A stretch of DNA of 14,197 nt from Pirellulaceae bacterium (GTDB lineage Bacteria; Planctomycetota; Planctomycetia; Pirellulales; Pirellulaceae): the NCBI GenBank assembly GCA_013002105.1, contig JABDKS010000800.1, forward strand, positions 1-14,197, in the 5' to 3' direction. The position numbers were made by a program, and so were the translations under genes. Under the pieces are notes generated by a model that was not told the DNA's origin, did no database searches, and saw nothing but the letters and a program-made list of their open reading frames with translations. Shown here piece by piece: positions 1 through 7,632 of the stretch. Every line of letters begins with the position of its first letter. The first letter of the stretch is position 1.

Positions 1-1049
1 GTCTTGCGCAACGTGAGCATCATCAGTTGCTGGTGATCCGCAGCCACGTTTGCCGATTCGAATACCGGCGCGATTTCGAATTGCCCCGGAGCGACTTCGT
101 TGTGCCGTGTCTTGACGGGTATTCCAAGCTTGAACAATTCGCGTTCTGCGTCCAGCATGAAAGCGAGCACGCGTTCTGGAATGGCTCCGAAATAGTGGTC
201 GTCAAATTCCTGACCCTTCGGCGGTTTTGCTCCGAAAAGTGTCCGTCCGGAATTCAATAGATCGGGTCGAGCGTAGTAGAAGTGGCGATCGACTAGAAAG
301 TACTCCTGTTCCGGGCCGGCAGTGGAAGCGACAAAGGCGCCGTCTTGATGGCCAAACAGTTTCAAGATTCGCTGCGCTTGTGTGTTCAGCGCTTGCATCG
401 ATCGCAGCACCGGCGTCTTTTTGTCCAACGCTTCCCCGGTCCAGGAGACGAATGCTGTGGGAATACAGAGAGTCGTGCCGTTGGGATTTTCGAGGATATA
501 GGCCGGACTGGTAATGTCCCAAATCGTGTATCCGCGAGCCTGACTGGTTACGCGAATCCCGCCGGTCGGAAAACTGGATCCATCGGGTTCACCTTGGATC
601 AACTGCTTGCCGCTGAATTCACTCAGTGTGCTGCCGTCGGCCGTCGGCGAGAGAAAACTATCATGCTTTTCGGCAGTCGCTCCGGTGAGCGGATAAAACA
701 CGTGTGCGTAGTGGGTGGCACCTTTTTCGATGGCCCAGTCTTTCATCGCCGATGCAACGATGTCGGCAACCGTCGGATCCAATTTCTCACCTGAGTCAAT
801 CGTCTTCATGACCGACTGGAAGACCGATTTTGGCAATCGATCTTTCATGACGGCTTTACTGAACACGTTGGCCGAATAGTAATCCTGAGCGGGTACATCG
901 GTGAACTCGAATGCGGGGGCAGCGGCCGCATAATTGGTGACCGCCAACCTTGCGGCTTGTCGAGCAGAAGTACCTGATTTTGCGTGGCCCGGTGTTGATG
1001 GGACGCCAGAGGTGTTCGATTTTGCGGGGGGCACCAGGGAAGTGCTCAT
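1..1049 (-). CDS. glnN: Glutamine synthetase type III (GlnN), N-terminal 349 residues, truncated by window edge
   Basis: Catalyses ATP-dependent amidation of glutamate with ammonium in the cytoplasm, the entry step of nitrogen assimilation. The frame is open from ATG at 1049 to the left edge with no stop, giving 349 codons; type III enzymes are usually about 700-730 residues, so roughly half is present. After a low-complexity N-terminus (residues 1-45) come the type III N-terminal region (YYSANVFS at 58-65, [15 protein letters not shown] at 109-123) and the start of the catalytic barrel: [10 protein letters not shown] at 245-254 with the metal-binding glutamates, and [13 protein letters not shown] at 316-328, a hallmark of type III GS, followed by [12 protein letters not shown]. 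The start is supported by TAGGAG five bases upstream of the ATG. A 7-bp inverted repeat lies about 70 bp upstream. Type III assignment is firm; the remaining C-terminal part cannot be judged. Confidence 0.95.
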   Translation of the reverse strand, partial: MSTSLVPPAKSNTSGVPSTPGHAKSGTSARQAARLAVTNYAAAAPAFEFTDVPAQDYYSANVFSKAVMKDRLPKSVFQSVMKTIDSGEKLDPTVADIVASAMKDWAIEKGATHYAHVFYPLTGATAEKHDSFLSPTADGSTLSEFSGKQLIQGEPDGSSFPTGGIRVTSQARGYTIWDITSPAYILENPNGTTLCIPTAFVSWTGEALDKKTPVLRSMQALNTQAQRILKLFGHQDGAFVASTAGPEQEYFLVDRHFYYARPDLLNSGRTLFGAKPPKGQEFDDHYFGAIPERVLAFMLDAERELFKLGIPVKTRHNEVAPGQFEIAPVFESANVAADHQQLMMLTLRK

Positions 1050-1054
1050 TGCAA

Positions 1055-1060
1055 CTCCTA
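1055..1060 (-). promoter_or_regulatory. Shine-Dalgarno sequence of glnN
   Basis: TAGGAG on the minus strand, five bases before the ATG at 1049. It is one of few clear ribosome binding sites in the window and fixes the glnN start. Confidence 0.7.
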
Positions 1061-1116
1061 AAGATTTGCAGGGGAAAGTGATGACGATAGGGTTCTGGGC
1101 CATGCCGTTGGCCGCT

Positions 1117-1138
1117 GCACGCTTTAGCAGCAGCGTGC
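1117..1138. promoter_or_regulatory. Perfect 7-bp inverted repeat in glnN leader
   Basis: GCACGCT at 1117-1123 and AGCGTGC at 1132-1138 are exact reverse complements around an 8-base loop, 68 bp upstream of the glnN start codon. As DNA it could be an operator for a nitrogen regulator; as RNA it would be a GC-rich hairpin in the 5' leader. No T-tract follows on the minus strand, so it is not a typical intrinsic terminator. Function is unknown. Confidence 0.35.
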
Positions 1139-1633
1139 GCAATCGAAACGACCTCAGCCAATCCGTGAACGAAGTGCTAGATTCCTTTCTGGCGTCCGAG
1201 CTCACTCCCATCGGGAATGGACAGACTCGGATACGCGTCCACAAATCCGCAAACCATGCGCCGGGAGCAGGACGATCAGCACAGATATTGATTAGCGGTC
1301 ACGAAAGCTCAGCCCATAAGCCGCAATGGAACGAACGTCGCCCCTAGCAGCAGCGGCACGTCTGCCATTCACCAATGGGTGCATCCACCGGAACGTCGTA
1401 GATGCCCATTCTCGCTGCATCACGACTCGCCAATGCACGATTTCGGGCGGGTTGCTCGATCGTTCAACCACTGACCGAGCATGCTTACCCAATTCCGCGT
1501 TTTTCGCGGCGTTTGCCAGCCCAACGGAGTACCGAACCCAGTCGTCGGTTGCCTCTGCAGAGCGATCAGCTCTCGGAACACGCTGATGCGTCAAGAGTCA
1601 ACAACCTTGCTCCAGTTCTTGTTTGGACGCAGC

Positions 1634-2992
1634 TTATCTTGGCGGTGAATTGTTGCCTTGAGTTTGTCGATCCGATTCCGCTTCACTGGCATCATTCTGT
1701 GGTTGCTCGTGAGCCGACACCAACGCCACGTGCTCCTCACCCAGAATAATGCGGTTGCTGCGATTGAATGTTCCGTAGCACCACGCCCACTGCATCAAAA
1801 TCAACAATCGATTTTGAAACTGCACTATCAGCATCAGGTGCACAAACAGCCACAGCAGCCATGCGAACAAGCCGCAGAAATGTCGTTTGCCGACTTGGGC
1901 CACTGCTGCGGCACGGCCGATCGTTGCCATCGTGCCGCGGTCGCGATAGACAAACGGTTGGTCGACCGAATCGCCTTTCAATCGGGCAATGATGGATTGA
2001 GCCACGTACACGCCTTGTTGCATGGCCACCGGGGCTAAACCGGGCAAGGGTTTTCCATCGGCGCTAAGACAGGTTGCGATGTCGCCTATGGCGAAGATTT
2101 GGTCATACCCTTGTACTGTCAGCCGATCAGTGACGGGAACATGTCCCGCGCGATCGGTTTGGATGCCGCAGGCGTTCGTCAGTTTTTTTCCGAGCGAATT
2201 CGCTTGCACTCCCGCGCCCCAGAGTACTGTCTTGGTGGGCACTGTGATCGACTGTTCGTCGGACATCAATTGAACTTCGTCGGCGGTGATCGCGGTCACC
2301 TTGGTGTGCGTATGCAATTCGATCCCAAGTGCGCGAATTTTCTCGGCCGCGAAATCGCATAAGTCTTCGGGGTAGTGGGACAAGACGTGGGAAGCCGCCT
2401 CGACCAACAGGATGCGAGCCTCTTGCGGATCAATGCGTCGAAAGTCATTTCGGAGTGTGTGATCCGCGATTTCTGCCAACGCGCCTGCCAGTTCAACCCC
2501 AGTGGGTCCTCCGCCAACAATCACAAACGTCATCAACGCCTTGCGTTGTTCTGCATCTGTTTCTCGCTCGGCCGCCTCGAATGCCAGATAGATTTTACGC
2601 CGGATATTGGCCGCGTCCTCGATCGATTTTAAACCGGGTGCAAACGACTCCCATTCATCGTGCCCAAAGTAACTGTGAGTTGCACCAGCGGCGACTACCA
2701 GTGTGTCATATTCCAATTCGCCATCGGCCAACAGCAGGCGGTTATTGGCGATGTCAAAATCCGTCACTTCGGCCATTAAAACCTGACAGTTTTTTTGGCG
2801 GCGCAGAATGGATCGTAACGGTGTGGCAATATTGGCAGGCGAAAGGCCGCCGGTTGCGACCTGATACAACAACGGCTGAAAAAGATGATAGTTGTGCCGA
2901 TCAATTAAGGTCACGTTGACGTCGGCCTTGCGAAGCCGTTGTGCGGTTTCCAGACCGCCGAAACCACCACCGACGATGACTACTTGATGCAT
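1634..2992 (-). CDS. ndh: Type II NADH:quinone oxidoreductase (NDH-2)
   Basis: Single-subunit FAD flavoprotein that passes electrons from NADH to quinone at the cytoplasmic face of the membrane without pumping protons. With ATG at 2992 the protein has 452 residues, normal for NDH-2. It begins directly with the FAD-binding Rossmann motif (VVIVGGGFGGLETA, 4-17); the NAD(H)-binding motif FVIVGGGPTGVELAG is at 156-170, the second FAD motif IFAIGDIA at 299-306, and the quinone-site segment APVAMQQG at 320-327. Residues 372-400 are hydrophobic and aromatic, matching the C-terminal membrane anchor, followed by a polar tail rich in Q, E and S. The frame continues upstream to a TTG at 3094 and contains another ATG at 3049 (471 residues), but conservation starts at 2992; no start has a strong Shine-Dalgarno. 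It is divergent from the sulfatase gene. Assignment is firm; the exact start is probable. Confidence 0.94.
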   Translation of the reverse strand: MHQVVIVGGGFGGLETAQRLRKADVNVTLIDRHNYHLFQPLLYQVATGGLSPANIATPLRSILRRQKNCQVLMAEVTDFDIANNRLLLADGELEYDTLVVAAGATHSYFGHDEWESFAPGLKSIEDAANIRRKIYLAFEAAERETDAEQRKALMTFVIVGGGPTGVELAGALAEIADHTLRNDFRRIDPQEARILLVEAASHVLSHYPEDLCDFAAEKIRALGIELHTHTKVTAITADEVQLMSDEQSITVPTKTVLWGAGVQANSLGKKLTNACGIQTDRAGHVPVTDRLTVQGYDQIFAIGDIATCLSADGKPLPGLAPVAMQQGVYVAQSIIARLKGDSVDQPFVYRDRGTMATIGRAAAVAQVGKRHFCGLFAWLLWLFVHLMLIVQFQNRLLILMQWAWCYGTFNRSNRIILGEEHVALVSAHEQPQNDASEAESDRQTQGNNSPPR

Positions 2993-3187
2993 GATATTTT
3001 TTCGCTCTCGCACGGGGGCAGCCGGCTCCAAGCCAAGCAAATTTGCCATCGTCCCAACCGAATCCACGACGTGGCTCAACAGACAAGCGACCAAGCACCA
3101 CCAGTTTGCTGCGTGCTGGCCTGAGCCCAGATCGTTAAGATAGGTCGATCAAGTTTTTCCTTTACTCGCAGCACCGCGCACGCAGAC
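2993..3187. promoter_or_regulatory. Divergent promoter region between ndh and the sulfatase gene
   Basis: About 195 bp separate the two divergent start codons. It contains an 11-bp palindrome CCACGACGTGG at 3064-3074, a possible operator half-way between the genes, and TTAAGATAGG at 3135-3144, a possible -10-like element about 40 nt before the sulfatase ATG. A related TAGGATAG lies before the gene at 6435. No good -35 partner was found, so promoter placement is tentative. Confidence 0.3.
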
Positions 3188-5623
3188 ATGAGACAACCAT
3201 TCAATCGCTACTGGATCCTGTTGGCAATGGCATTGTGGCTGAACGTCACCGCCCACGCGGAGCCGACGCGTCCAAATGTCTTACTGATTATGGCTGACGA
3301 CTTAGGATTCTCCGATTTAGGATGCTACGGCGGCGAAATTGCGACGCCGAATTTGGACTCGATTGCGCAGAACGGACTTCGATTCACTCAGTTTTACAAC
3401 ACGGCACGGTGTTGGCCGACGCGTGGGTCGTTGATGACGGGATATTACGCACAACAAATTCGCCGCGACGTGTTACCCGGCATTCCGTCGGGTGGCGGGA
3501 ATCGCGGCATCCGCCCCGAGTGGGCCGTGCTGCTGCCCAAACTACTGCAGCCTGCCGGATACCGGTCGTATCACACGGGTAAATGGCACATCGACGGCTT
3601 GCCGATCGCGAACGGATTTGATCATTCCTACCTACTGAAAGATCAGGGGCGTTTTTTTAATCCGACCAAACATTACAAAGACGACGTTCTGCTACCGCCT
3701 GTAAAAAAAGGCACCGATTTCTACGCAACCACGGCGCTTGCCGATCATGCGATCGAGACGCTCGCTGATCATGCTGCGAATCACCCGACGGCACCGTTCT
3801 TGCACTACTTGGCATTCGCCGCACCCCACTTTCCGCTGCACGCCTTGCCGCAGGATATTCGGATTTACGAAAACACCTACATCCAAGGCTGGGAATCGGT
3901 TCGCACGCGGCGGTGGCAGCGATTGATCCAAATGGGTTTGGCCGATGCAGCTTTTGTCAGCGAATTGTCGCCTACCGAGCGAGATCTCGGTCCGCCGTAT
4001 CATTTCCCCGAAGCCTTTGAAATCCTGGGCGACGGCGAAGTCAACAAACCGGTTCCGTGGAACAGTTTGTCGGACGAACAAAAGAAATTCCAGGCGACCA
4101 AGATGGCAATCCACGCCGCCATGATCCATCGGATGGACATCGAAATCGGACGAGTGTTTGCTCAAATCAAACAGATGGGACAATGGAACAACACACTCAT
4201 CTTATTCCTTTCGGATAACGGTGCGAGCGCAGAAATCATGGTGCGTGATGATGGTCACGATCCCGATTTGCCAACTGGCTCTGCGGGTACCTACCTTTGC
4301 CTGGGCCCCGGTTGGTCAACGACCAGCAATACGCCCTTTCGACGACATAAGACATGGACGCACGAAGGCGGCATTTCAACTCCCCTGATCGCGTCCTGGC
4401 CAGACGGGATCAAGGCGGCCGGAGAGTTTTGTCGTGATCCACGACATGTCATCGACATTGTCCCGACGCTGCTGGAATTGGCCGGCGGGGAGCCTCACGC
4501 CGATGCCCCACCTGCACCGGGAAAAAGTCTCGTGCCACTCTTTAACGGGAACCACGCGACCCAGCACGATTCCATTTGGTGGTATCACGATGGCCATCGG
4601 GCCATTCGAATGGGTGACTGGAAAGCCGTAGCACCGATCGACGAGCCATGGGAACTTTACAACTTGGCCGATGACCGTGACGAGTCAACCGATTTGGCGA
4701 TTGTAAAACAAGAAAAATTGCTGCAGTTGGTCGCCGAGTGGACGCAACAACGAGACGCATTCACGTTTCTGGCCAAGCAAGATTTACCAGGGGACGTAAT
4801 CGAAAAAATCAAGGAATCAGCAAATCGACCGCAAAAGATGAACCAAGCTCAGCAGGCGGCCAGGCCGAAGCGATCGCAGGTGTTGCTGGGTGGAAAGTCT
4901 TTCCGCATCAACGATCGGCATGCATTTTTGATGCAGCCGCAGAATCAACCTGATCGCGACAAACCATGGATTTTTTACGCACCCACGTTGCCGCGAACTC
5001 CCGACAAAGCTGAAAGTTGGATGCACCAACAATTTCTGGACGCTGGAGTTGCGGTCGCCGGGATTGACGTCGGCGAAGCCTACGGCAGCCCCCATGCCTT
5101 TGCATACTTTGATGCGCTGTATCAAGAGATGGTGGACAATGGCTATTCCACCCAACCTGCGTTGCTGGGTCGCAGTCGCGGTGGATTATGGGTCAGCAGT
5201 TGGGCCATCGAATATCCACACCGCGTTGCAGCGATTGGAGGCATTTATCCCGTTCTGGACTACACCACCTATCCGGGAGTCAAGCGTGCAGCAACGGCGT
5301 TCGATGTCACGGCCGACGAATTGCTGACGCAACAAGACCGTTTCAATCCAATCAAGCGTGCGGCGGTGTTGGCCAAGGCAAAGATTCCCGTCTTTATCAT
5401 CCACGGAACCGACGACAAGGTTGTCCCGCTTGCACAAAACTCCGCCGCATTAGAAAAACTCTACCAGGATCATAACGCCGGCAACCAAATCGAAGTACTG
5501 CGAGCGGACGGCCAGGGACATAGTTTTTGGCCCGGATTTTTCCATTGCCAAGAATTGGTTGACTTTCTGATCGCGAAGGCCACTGCATCAGAAACGAATC
5601 AAAAACAGCCCAGCGTGCACTAA
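3188..5623 (+). CDS. Exported formylglycine-dependent sulfatase fused to a C-terminal alpha/beta hydrolase
   Basis: An 811-residue two-enzyme protein. Residues 1-24 form a Sec signal peptide ending in AHA, so it acts in the periplasm or outside the cell. Residues 27-530 are an S1 (alkaline-phosphatase superfamily) sulfatase: calcium ligands D37-D38 (MADDLG) and D343-N344 (LSDNG), the CWPTRG motif at 75-80 whose Cys75 would be oxidised to formylglycine, TGKWH at 130-134 and H214. After a K/Q-rich linker (531-565), residues 566-797 form an alpha/beta hydrolase with nucleophile elbow GRSRGG (Ser663), HGTDDKVVP (probable acid Asp743) and GQGHSF (His778), so the triad looks complete. Most sulfatases of this class are about 450-550 residues without such a domain. 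Likely role is removal of sulfate plus an ester or other acyl group from a polysaccharide; the actual substrates are unknown. A maturase for Cys75 is not in the window. The methyltransferase gene starts 19 nt after the stop, suggesting co-transcription. Confidence 0.93.
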   Translation: MRQPFNRYWILLAMALWLNVTAHAEPTRPNVLLIMADDLGFSDLGCYGGEIATPNLDSIAQNGLRFTQFYNTARCWPTRGSLMTGYYAQQIRRDVLPGIPSGGGNRGIRPEWAVLLPKLLQPAGYRSYHTGKWHIDGLPIANGFDHSYLLKDQGRFFNPTKHYKDDVLLPPVKKGTDFYATTALADHAIETLADHAANHPTAPFLHYLAFAAPHFPLHALPQDIRIYENTYIQGWESVRTRRWQRLIQMGLADAAFVSELSPTERDLGPPYHFPEAFEILGDGEVNKPVPWNSLSDEQKKFQATKMAIHAAMIHRMDIEIGRVFAQIKQMGQWNNTLILFLSDNGASAEIMVRDDGHDPDLPTGSAGTYLCLGPGWSTTSNTPFRRHKTWTHEGGISTPLIASWPDGIKAAGEFCRDPRHVIDIVPTLLELAGGEPHADAPPAPGKSLVPLFNGNHATQHDSIWWYHDGHRAIRMGDWKAVAPIDEPWELYNLADDRDESTDLAIVKQEKLLQLVAEWTQQRDAFTFLAKQDLPGDVIEKIKESANRPQKMNQAQQAARPKRSQVLLGGKSFRINDRHAFLMQPQNQPDRDKPWIFYAPTLPRTPDKAESWMHQQFLDAGVAVAGIDVGEAYGSPHAFAYFDALYQEMVDNGYSTQPALLGRSRGGLWVSSWAIEYPHRVAAIGGIYPVLDYTTYPGVKRAATAFDVTADELLTQQDRFNPIKRAAVLAKAKIPVFIIHGTDDKVVPLAQNSAALEKLYQDHNAGNQIEVLRADGQGHSFWPGFFHCQELVDFLIAKATASETNQKQPSVH

Positions 5624-5642
5624 TCCGGTAATTCATGGATCG

Positions 5643-6299
5643 ATGATCAATCCTAAACTCTACAAGAACAGCCGCGTCTACGATTTCTTTATGAAGTCGT
5701 TGGGTTACGAAAGTGGGATCGATCGGTTCCTGCGCAGTCTGACGCTGGACTGTCCTTCGGATTGCCGAATTTTGGATGCAGGGTGTGGAACAGGCTTGCT
5801 CGGTCTCCATTTTTTGAATCGCTTTGCCGACGGCCAACTCGTCGCAACCGACCTGGAGCCCAATTTCCTACGAGCGACCTTATCCAATGCCGATAAGCGT
5901 GGCATCGATCCCAAGCGGATTCGAGCCGGTGTGGCCGATATCTCTGAGCCGTCCAAGATCACGTCGCTCGATGGTGACCAAACCGAACTACAGCCCGCGT
6001 CGTTTGACTTGATCTGCGTGGGCGCTGTGGTGGGTTATGCAAGCGATACAGAATCGACGATCCGACAGCTGATCGACTTGCTCGCCCCCAACGGCTATTT
6101 GATGAATTTGGAAATGAACGAAAGCCTGACTGGCCGGTTTGTTTCGCATCGATACCACTACCGAAACATCAGCCTATGGCGCATGCAGGAAATCATGCGT
6201 GAACAGGGCTGCGATGTATCGGCATCCAAACTTAGCCTGCGTCATTTACCTGCCAAGTTCACCCGATCCTCGCTGCTGGCTCGCAAACCTGCGTCCTGA
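5643..6299 (+). CDS. Class I SAM-dependent methyltransferase, substrate unknown
   Basis: 218-residue soluble protein with a seven-beta-strand methyltransferase fold. Motif I is ILDAGCGTGLLG (43-54), the acidic residue that should bind the SAM ribose is Asp70 (LVATDLEPN), and a motif IV-like segment SFDLICVGAVVGY and a post-motif LLAPNGYLMNLEM follow. There is no signal peptide or membrane segment, so it should act in the cytoplasm. The N-terminal stretch (YKNSRVYDFFMKSLGYESG) resembles the entry helix of small-molecule methyltransferases such as those of the UbiE/bioC type, but no substrate can be named. It starts 19 nt after the sulfatase-hydrolase gene and probably shares its transcript. 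An ATG at 5635 opens only a three-codon frame and is not a plausible start. Confidence 0.85.
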   Translation: MINPKLYKNSRVYDFFMKSLGYESGIDRFLRSLTLDCPSDCRILDAGCGTGLLGLHFLNRFADGQLVATDLEPNFLRATLSNADKRGIDPKRIRAGVADISEPSKITSLDGDQTELQPASFDLICVGAVVGYASDTESTIRQLIDLLAPNGYLMNLEMNESLTGRFVSHRYHYRNISLWRMQEIMREQGCDVSASKLSLRHLPAKFTRSSLLARKPAS

Positions 6300-6434
6300 T
6301 TTGATTTGGTCCAGCCGAACGAATTCGCATCGTTGCCCGACCCAAGATTCAGCGACACGGGGTAGGATAGACGCTACAACTCGTCACTGCTGCCAACCCA
6401 GACAACTGATTCGACCGCCAAGGGACCCCTCAAG
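6300..6434 (+). promoter_or_regulatory. Intergenic region with possible promoter for the 6435-9306 gene pair
   Basis: 135 bp without a coding frame. GGTAGGATAGACG at 6361-6373 contains TAGGAT, a plausible -10 element, about 65 nt upstream of the ATG at 6435; TTGCCC further upstream is too distant (24-bp spacer) to be its -35. No terminator hairpin is visible after the methyltransferase stop, so read-through from the upstream unit is possible. Confidence 0.25.
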
Positions 6435-7625
6435 ATGCGTTTTTTAATTTGTGGCTTCACAATGCTTTTGATCGCACTGCCCAGTGCCAGTCAAGACGCA
6501 CCGGATGTCGAATCAAACGCAGCTCCGCCGCTGGTCAATGCGACACTGGGAAAGACGCCCTTCGTTCATCGATCGGGCAATCTATATCTGTCGGGCCAAC
6601 CGCCGATCACGGCGATCGAGCAACTGCCTGATTCCGGTATCAAACGTGTGATTACGTTGCGAACGGATGGTGAAATTCGATGGGACGAATCTGCAGAGGT
6701 GAAACAGGCCGGAATGGAGTTTTACAAAATCCCGCTTGCCGCACCCGATACGTTTACGGATGAAGCGTTGGACCGAGCGCGTGAATTGCTGCGAGAATCC
6801 GAAAAGCATCCCACGCTGTTGCATTGCGCATCGGCCAATCGCGTCGGCGCCGTCTGGATGACGTTTCGCGTTTTGGACCAAGGCGTTCCGATCGAGACGG
6901 CGATTGCCGAAGCGAAGGAAGCTGGGATGCGAAGTACCGCGAATGAAAAAATAGCTCTTGCCTACATCCAAAACAATCGCGGCAGGACCATGGAATCGGC
7001 GGATGCCAAACCTGGCATCAACGCGAATTTCCTTGACCCTGATCTGAAAATTGAAGAGTGGATCCAGCGGTTTGAAATCGAAAGTCGCGAAGTGTTCCAA
7101 TCACGTAAGGCGATATTGGCTGCATGCGACATTCAACCCGGTCAGGCCGTTGCAGACATTGGCGCCGGGACTGGGTTGTACACACGAATGTTCAGCGAAG
7201 CGGTCGGCGCGAAAGGAATGGTCTATGCCGTCGATATTTCGCCTAAGTTTATCGGACACCTTGACGAGCAAGTTCAGCAAGCCGGTCGTACGAACATCAA
7301 ATCAATCCTTTGCACTAGCGAGTCGACACTATTGCCGCCGGCCAGTATCGACGTTGCTTTTGTCTGCGATACCTACCATCACTTTGAGCACCCACAACAA
7401 ACACTTGCTTCGATTCGCCGCGCGCTTCGGCCTGGCGGAAAGTTGTTTGTGATCGATTTTGATCGCATTCCCGGCAAATCGCGTGAGTGGCTGCTGACTC
7501 ACGTCCGCGCTGACAAGGCAACCTTTCGCAAAGAGATCGAGTCTGCTGGATTTGATTTCTTGCAGGAAAAAAAGATCGATGGCTTGCAAGAGAATTACTT
7601 TCTCGCATTTCAAAAAAACCGGTAA
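6435..7625 (+). CDS. Exported fusion of a DUF442/BLH-type phosphatase-like domain and a SAM methyltransferase
   Basis: 396 residues. Residues 1-19 (MRFLICGFTMLLIALPSAS) look like a Sec signal peptide. Residues 40-185 resemble the DUF442 (beta-lactamase hydrolase-like, BLH) branch of the protein tyrosine phosphatase superfamily: NLYLSGQP at 49-56, KRVITLRTDGE at 70-80, and LLHCASANRVGAVW at 128-141, with Cys131 and Arg136 as P-loop residues spaced C-x4-R as in that family. Residues 215-395 are a class I methyltransferase: VADIGAGTGLYTRMF (239-253), Asp267 in YAVDISP, CDTYHHFEHP (311-320) and LRPGGKLFVIDF (331-342). A signal peptide on a SAM-dependent enzyme is odd because SAM is not expected outside the cytoplasm; the leader may instead be a membrane anchor. 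Neither substrate is known. The next gene starts 7 nt downstream, so the two are almost certainly co-transcribed. Confidence 0.87.
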   Translation: MRFLICGFTMLLIALPSASQDAPDVESNAAPPLVNATLGKTPFVHRSGNLYLSGQPPITAIEQLPDSGIKRVITLRTDGEIRWDESAEVKQAGMEFYKIPLAAPDTFTDEALDRARELLRESEKHPTLLHCASANRVGAVWMTFRVLDQGVPIETAIAEAKEAGMRSTANEKIALAYIQNNRGRTMESADAKPGINANFLDPDLKIEEWIQRFEIESREVFQSRKAILAACDIQPGQAVADIGAGTGLYTRMFSEAVGAKGMVYAVDISPKFIGHLDEQVQQAGRTNIKSILCTSESTLLPPASIDVAFVCDTYHHFEHPQQTLASIRRALRPGGKLFVIDFDRIPGKSREWLLTHVRADKATFRKEIESAGFDFLQEKKIDGLQENYFLAFQKNR

Positions 7626-7632
7626 TTAGGCA

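Larger units (their letters stand above)
1050..1633. other. 584-bp intergenic region between glnN start and ndh stop; no supported gene
   Basis: Several open frames of about 85-140 codons cross this stretch on both strands, but none has a recognisable motif, a consistent codon bias, or a ribosome binding site, and they overlap one another. The right part lies downstream of ndh and the left part upstream of glnN, so it must contain the glnN promoter and leader. No convincing sigma70 or sigma54 promoter could be placed by eye, and no ndh terminator hairpin is visible after 1634. It could hold a decayed gene or a small RNA; nothing positive supports either. Confidence 0.5.

Noticed and set aside
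1060..1180. Sigma54 (-24/-12) promoter for glnN
   Set aside because: TGGC and TTGC elements occur on the minus strand but their GG and GC dinucleotides are much further apart than the required ten bases.
934..1347. Plus-strand frame of 137 codons spanning the glnN 5' end
   Set aside because: It is antisense to the well-supported glnN coding sequence and start, and its sequence has no recognisable domain.
1292..1594. Minus-strand open frame of about 100 codons (contains DDWVRYSVGLANAAKN) in the glnN-ndh gap
   Set aside because: It begins with TTG, has no ribosome binding site, no family motif, and uses rare codons; overlapping frames on the opposite strand are equally long.
2993..3094. 34-residue N-terminal extension of ndh to TTG at 3094
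   Set aside because: NDH-2 proteins normally start a few residues before the VIVGGGFGG motif, which fits ATG at 2992; the extension has no homologous feature.
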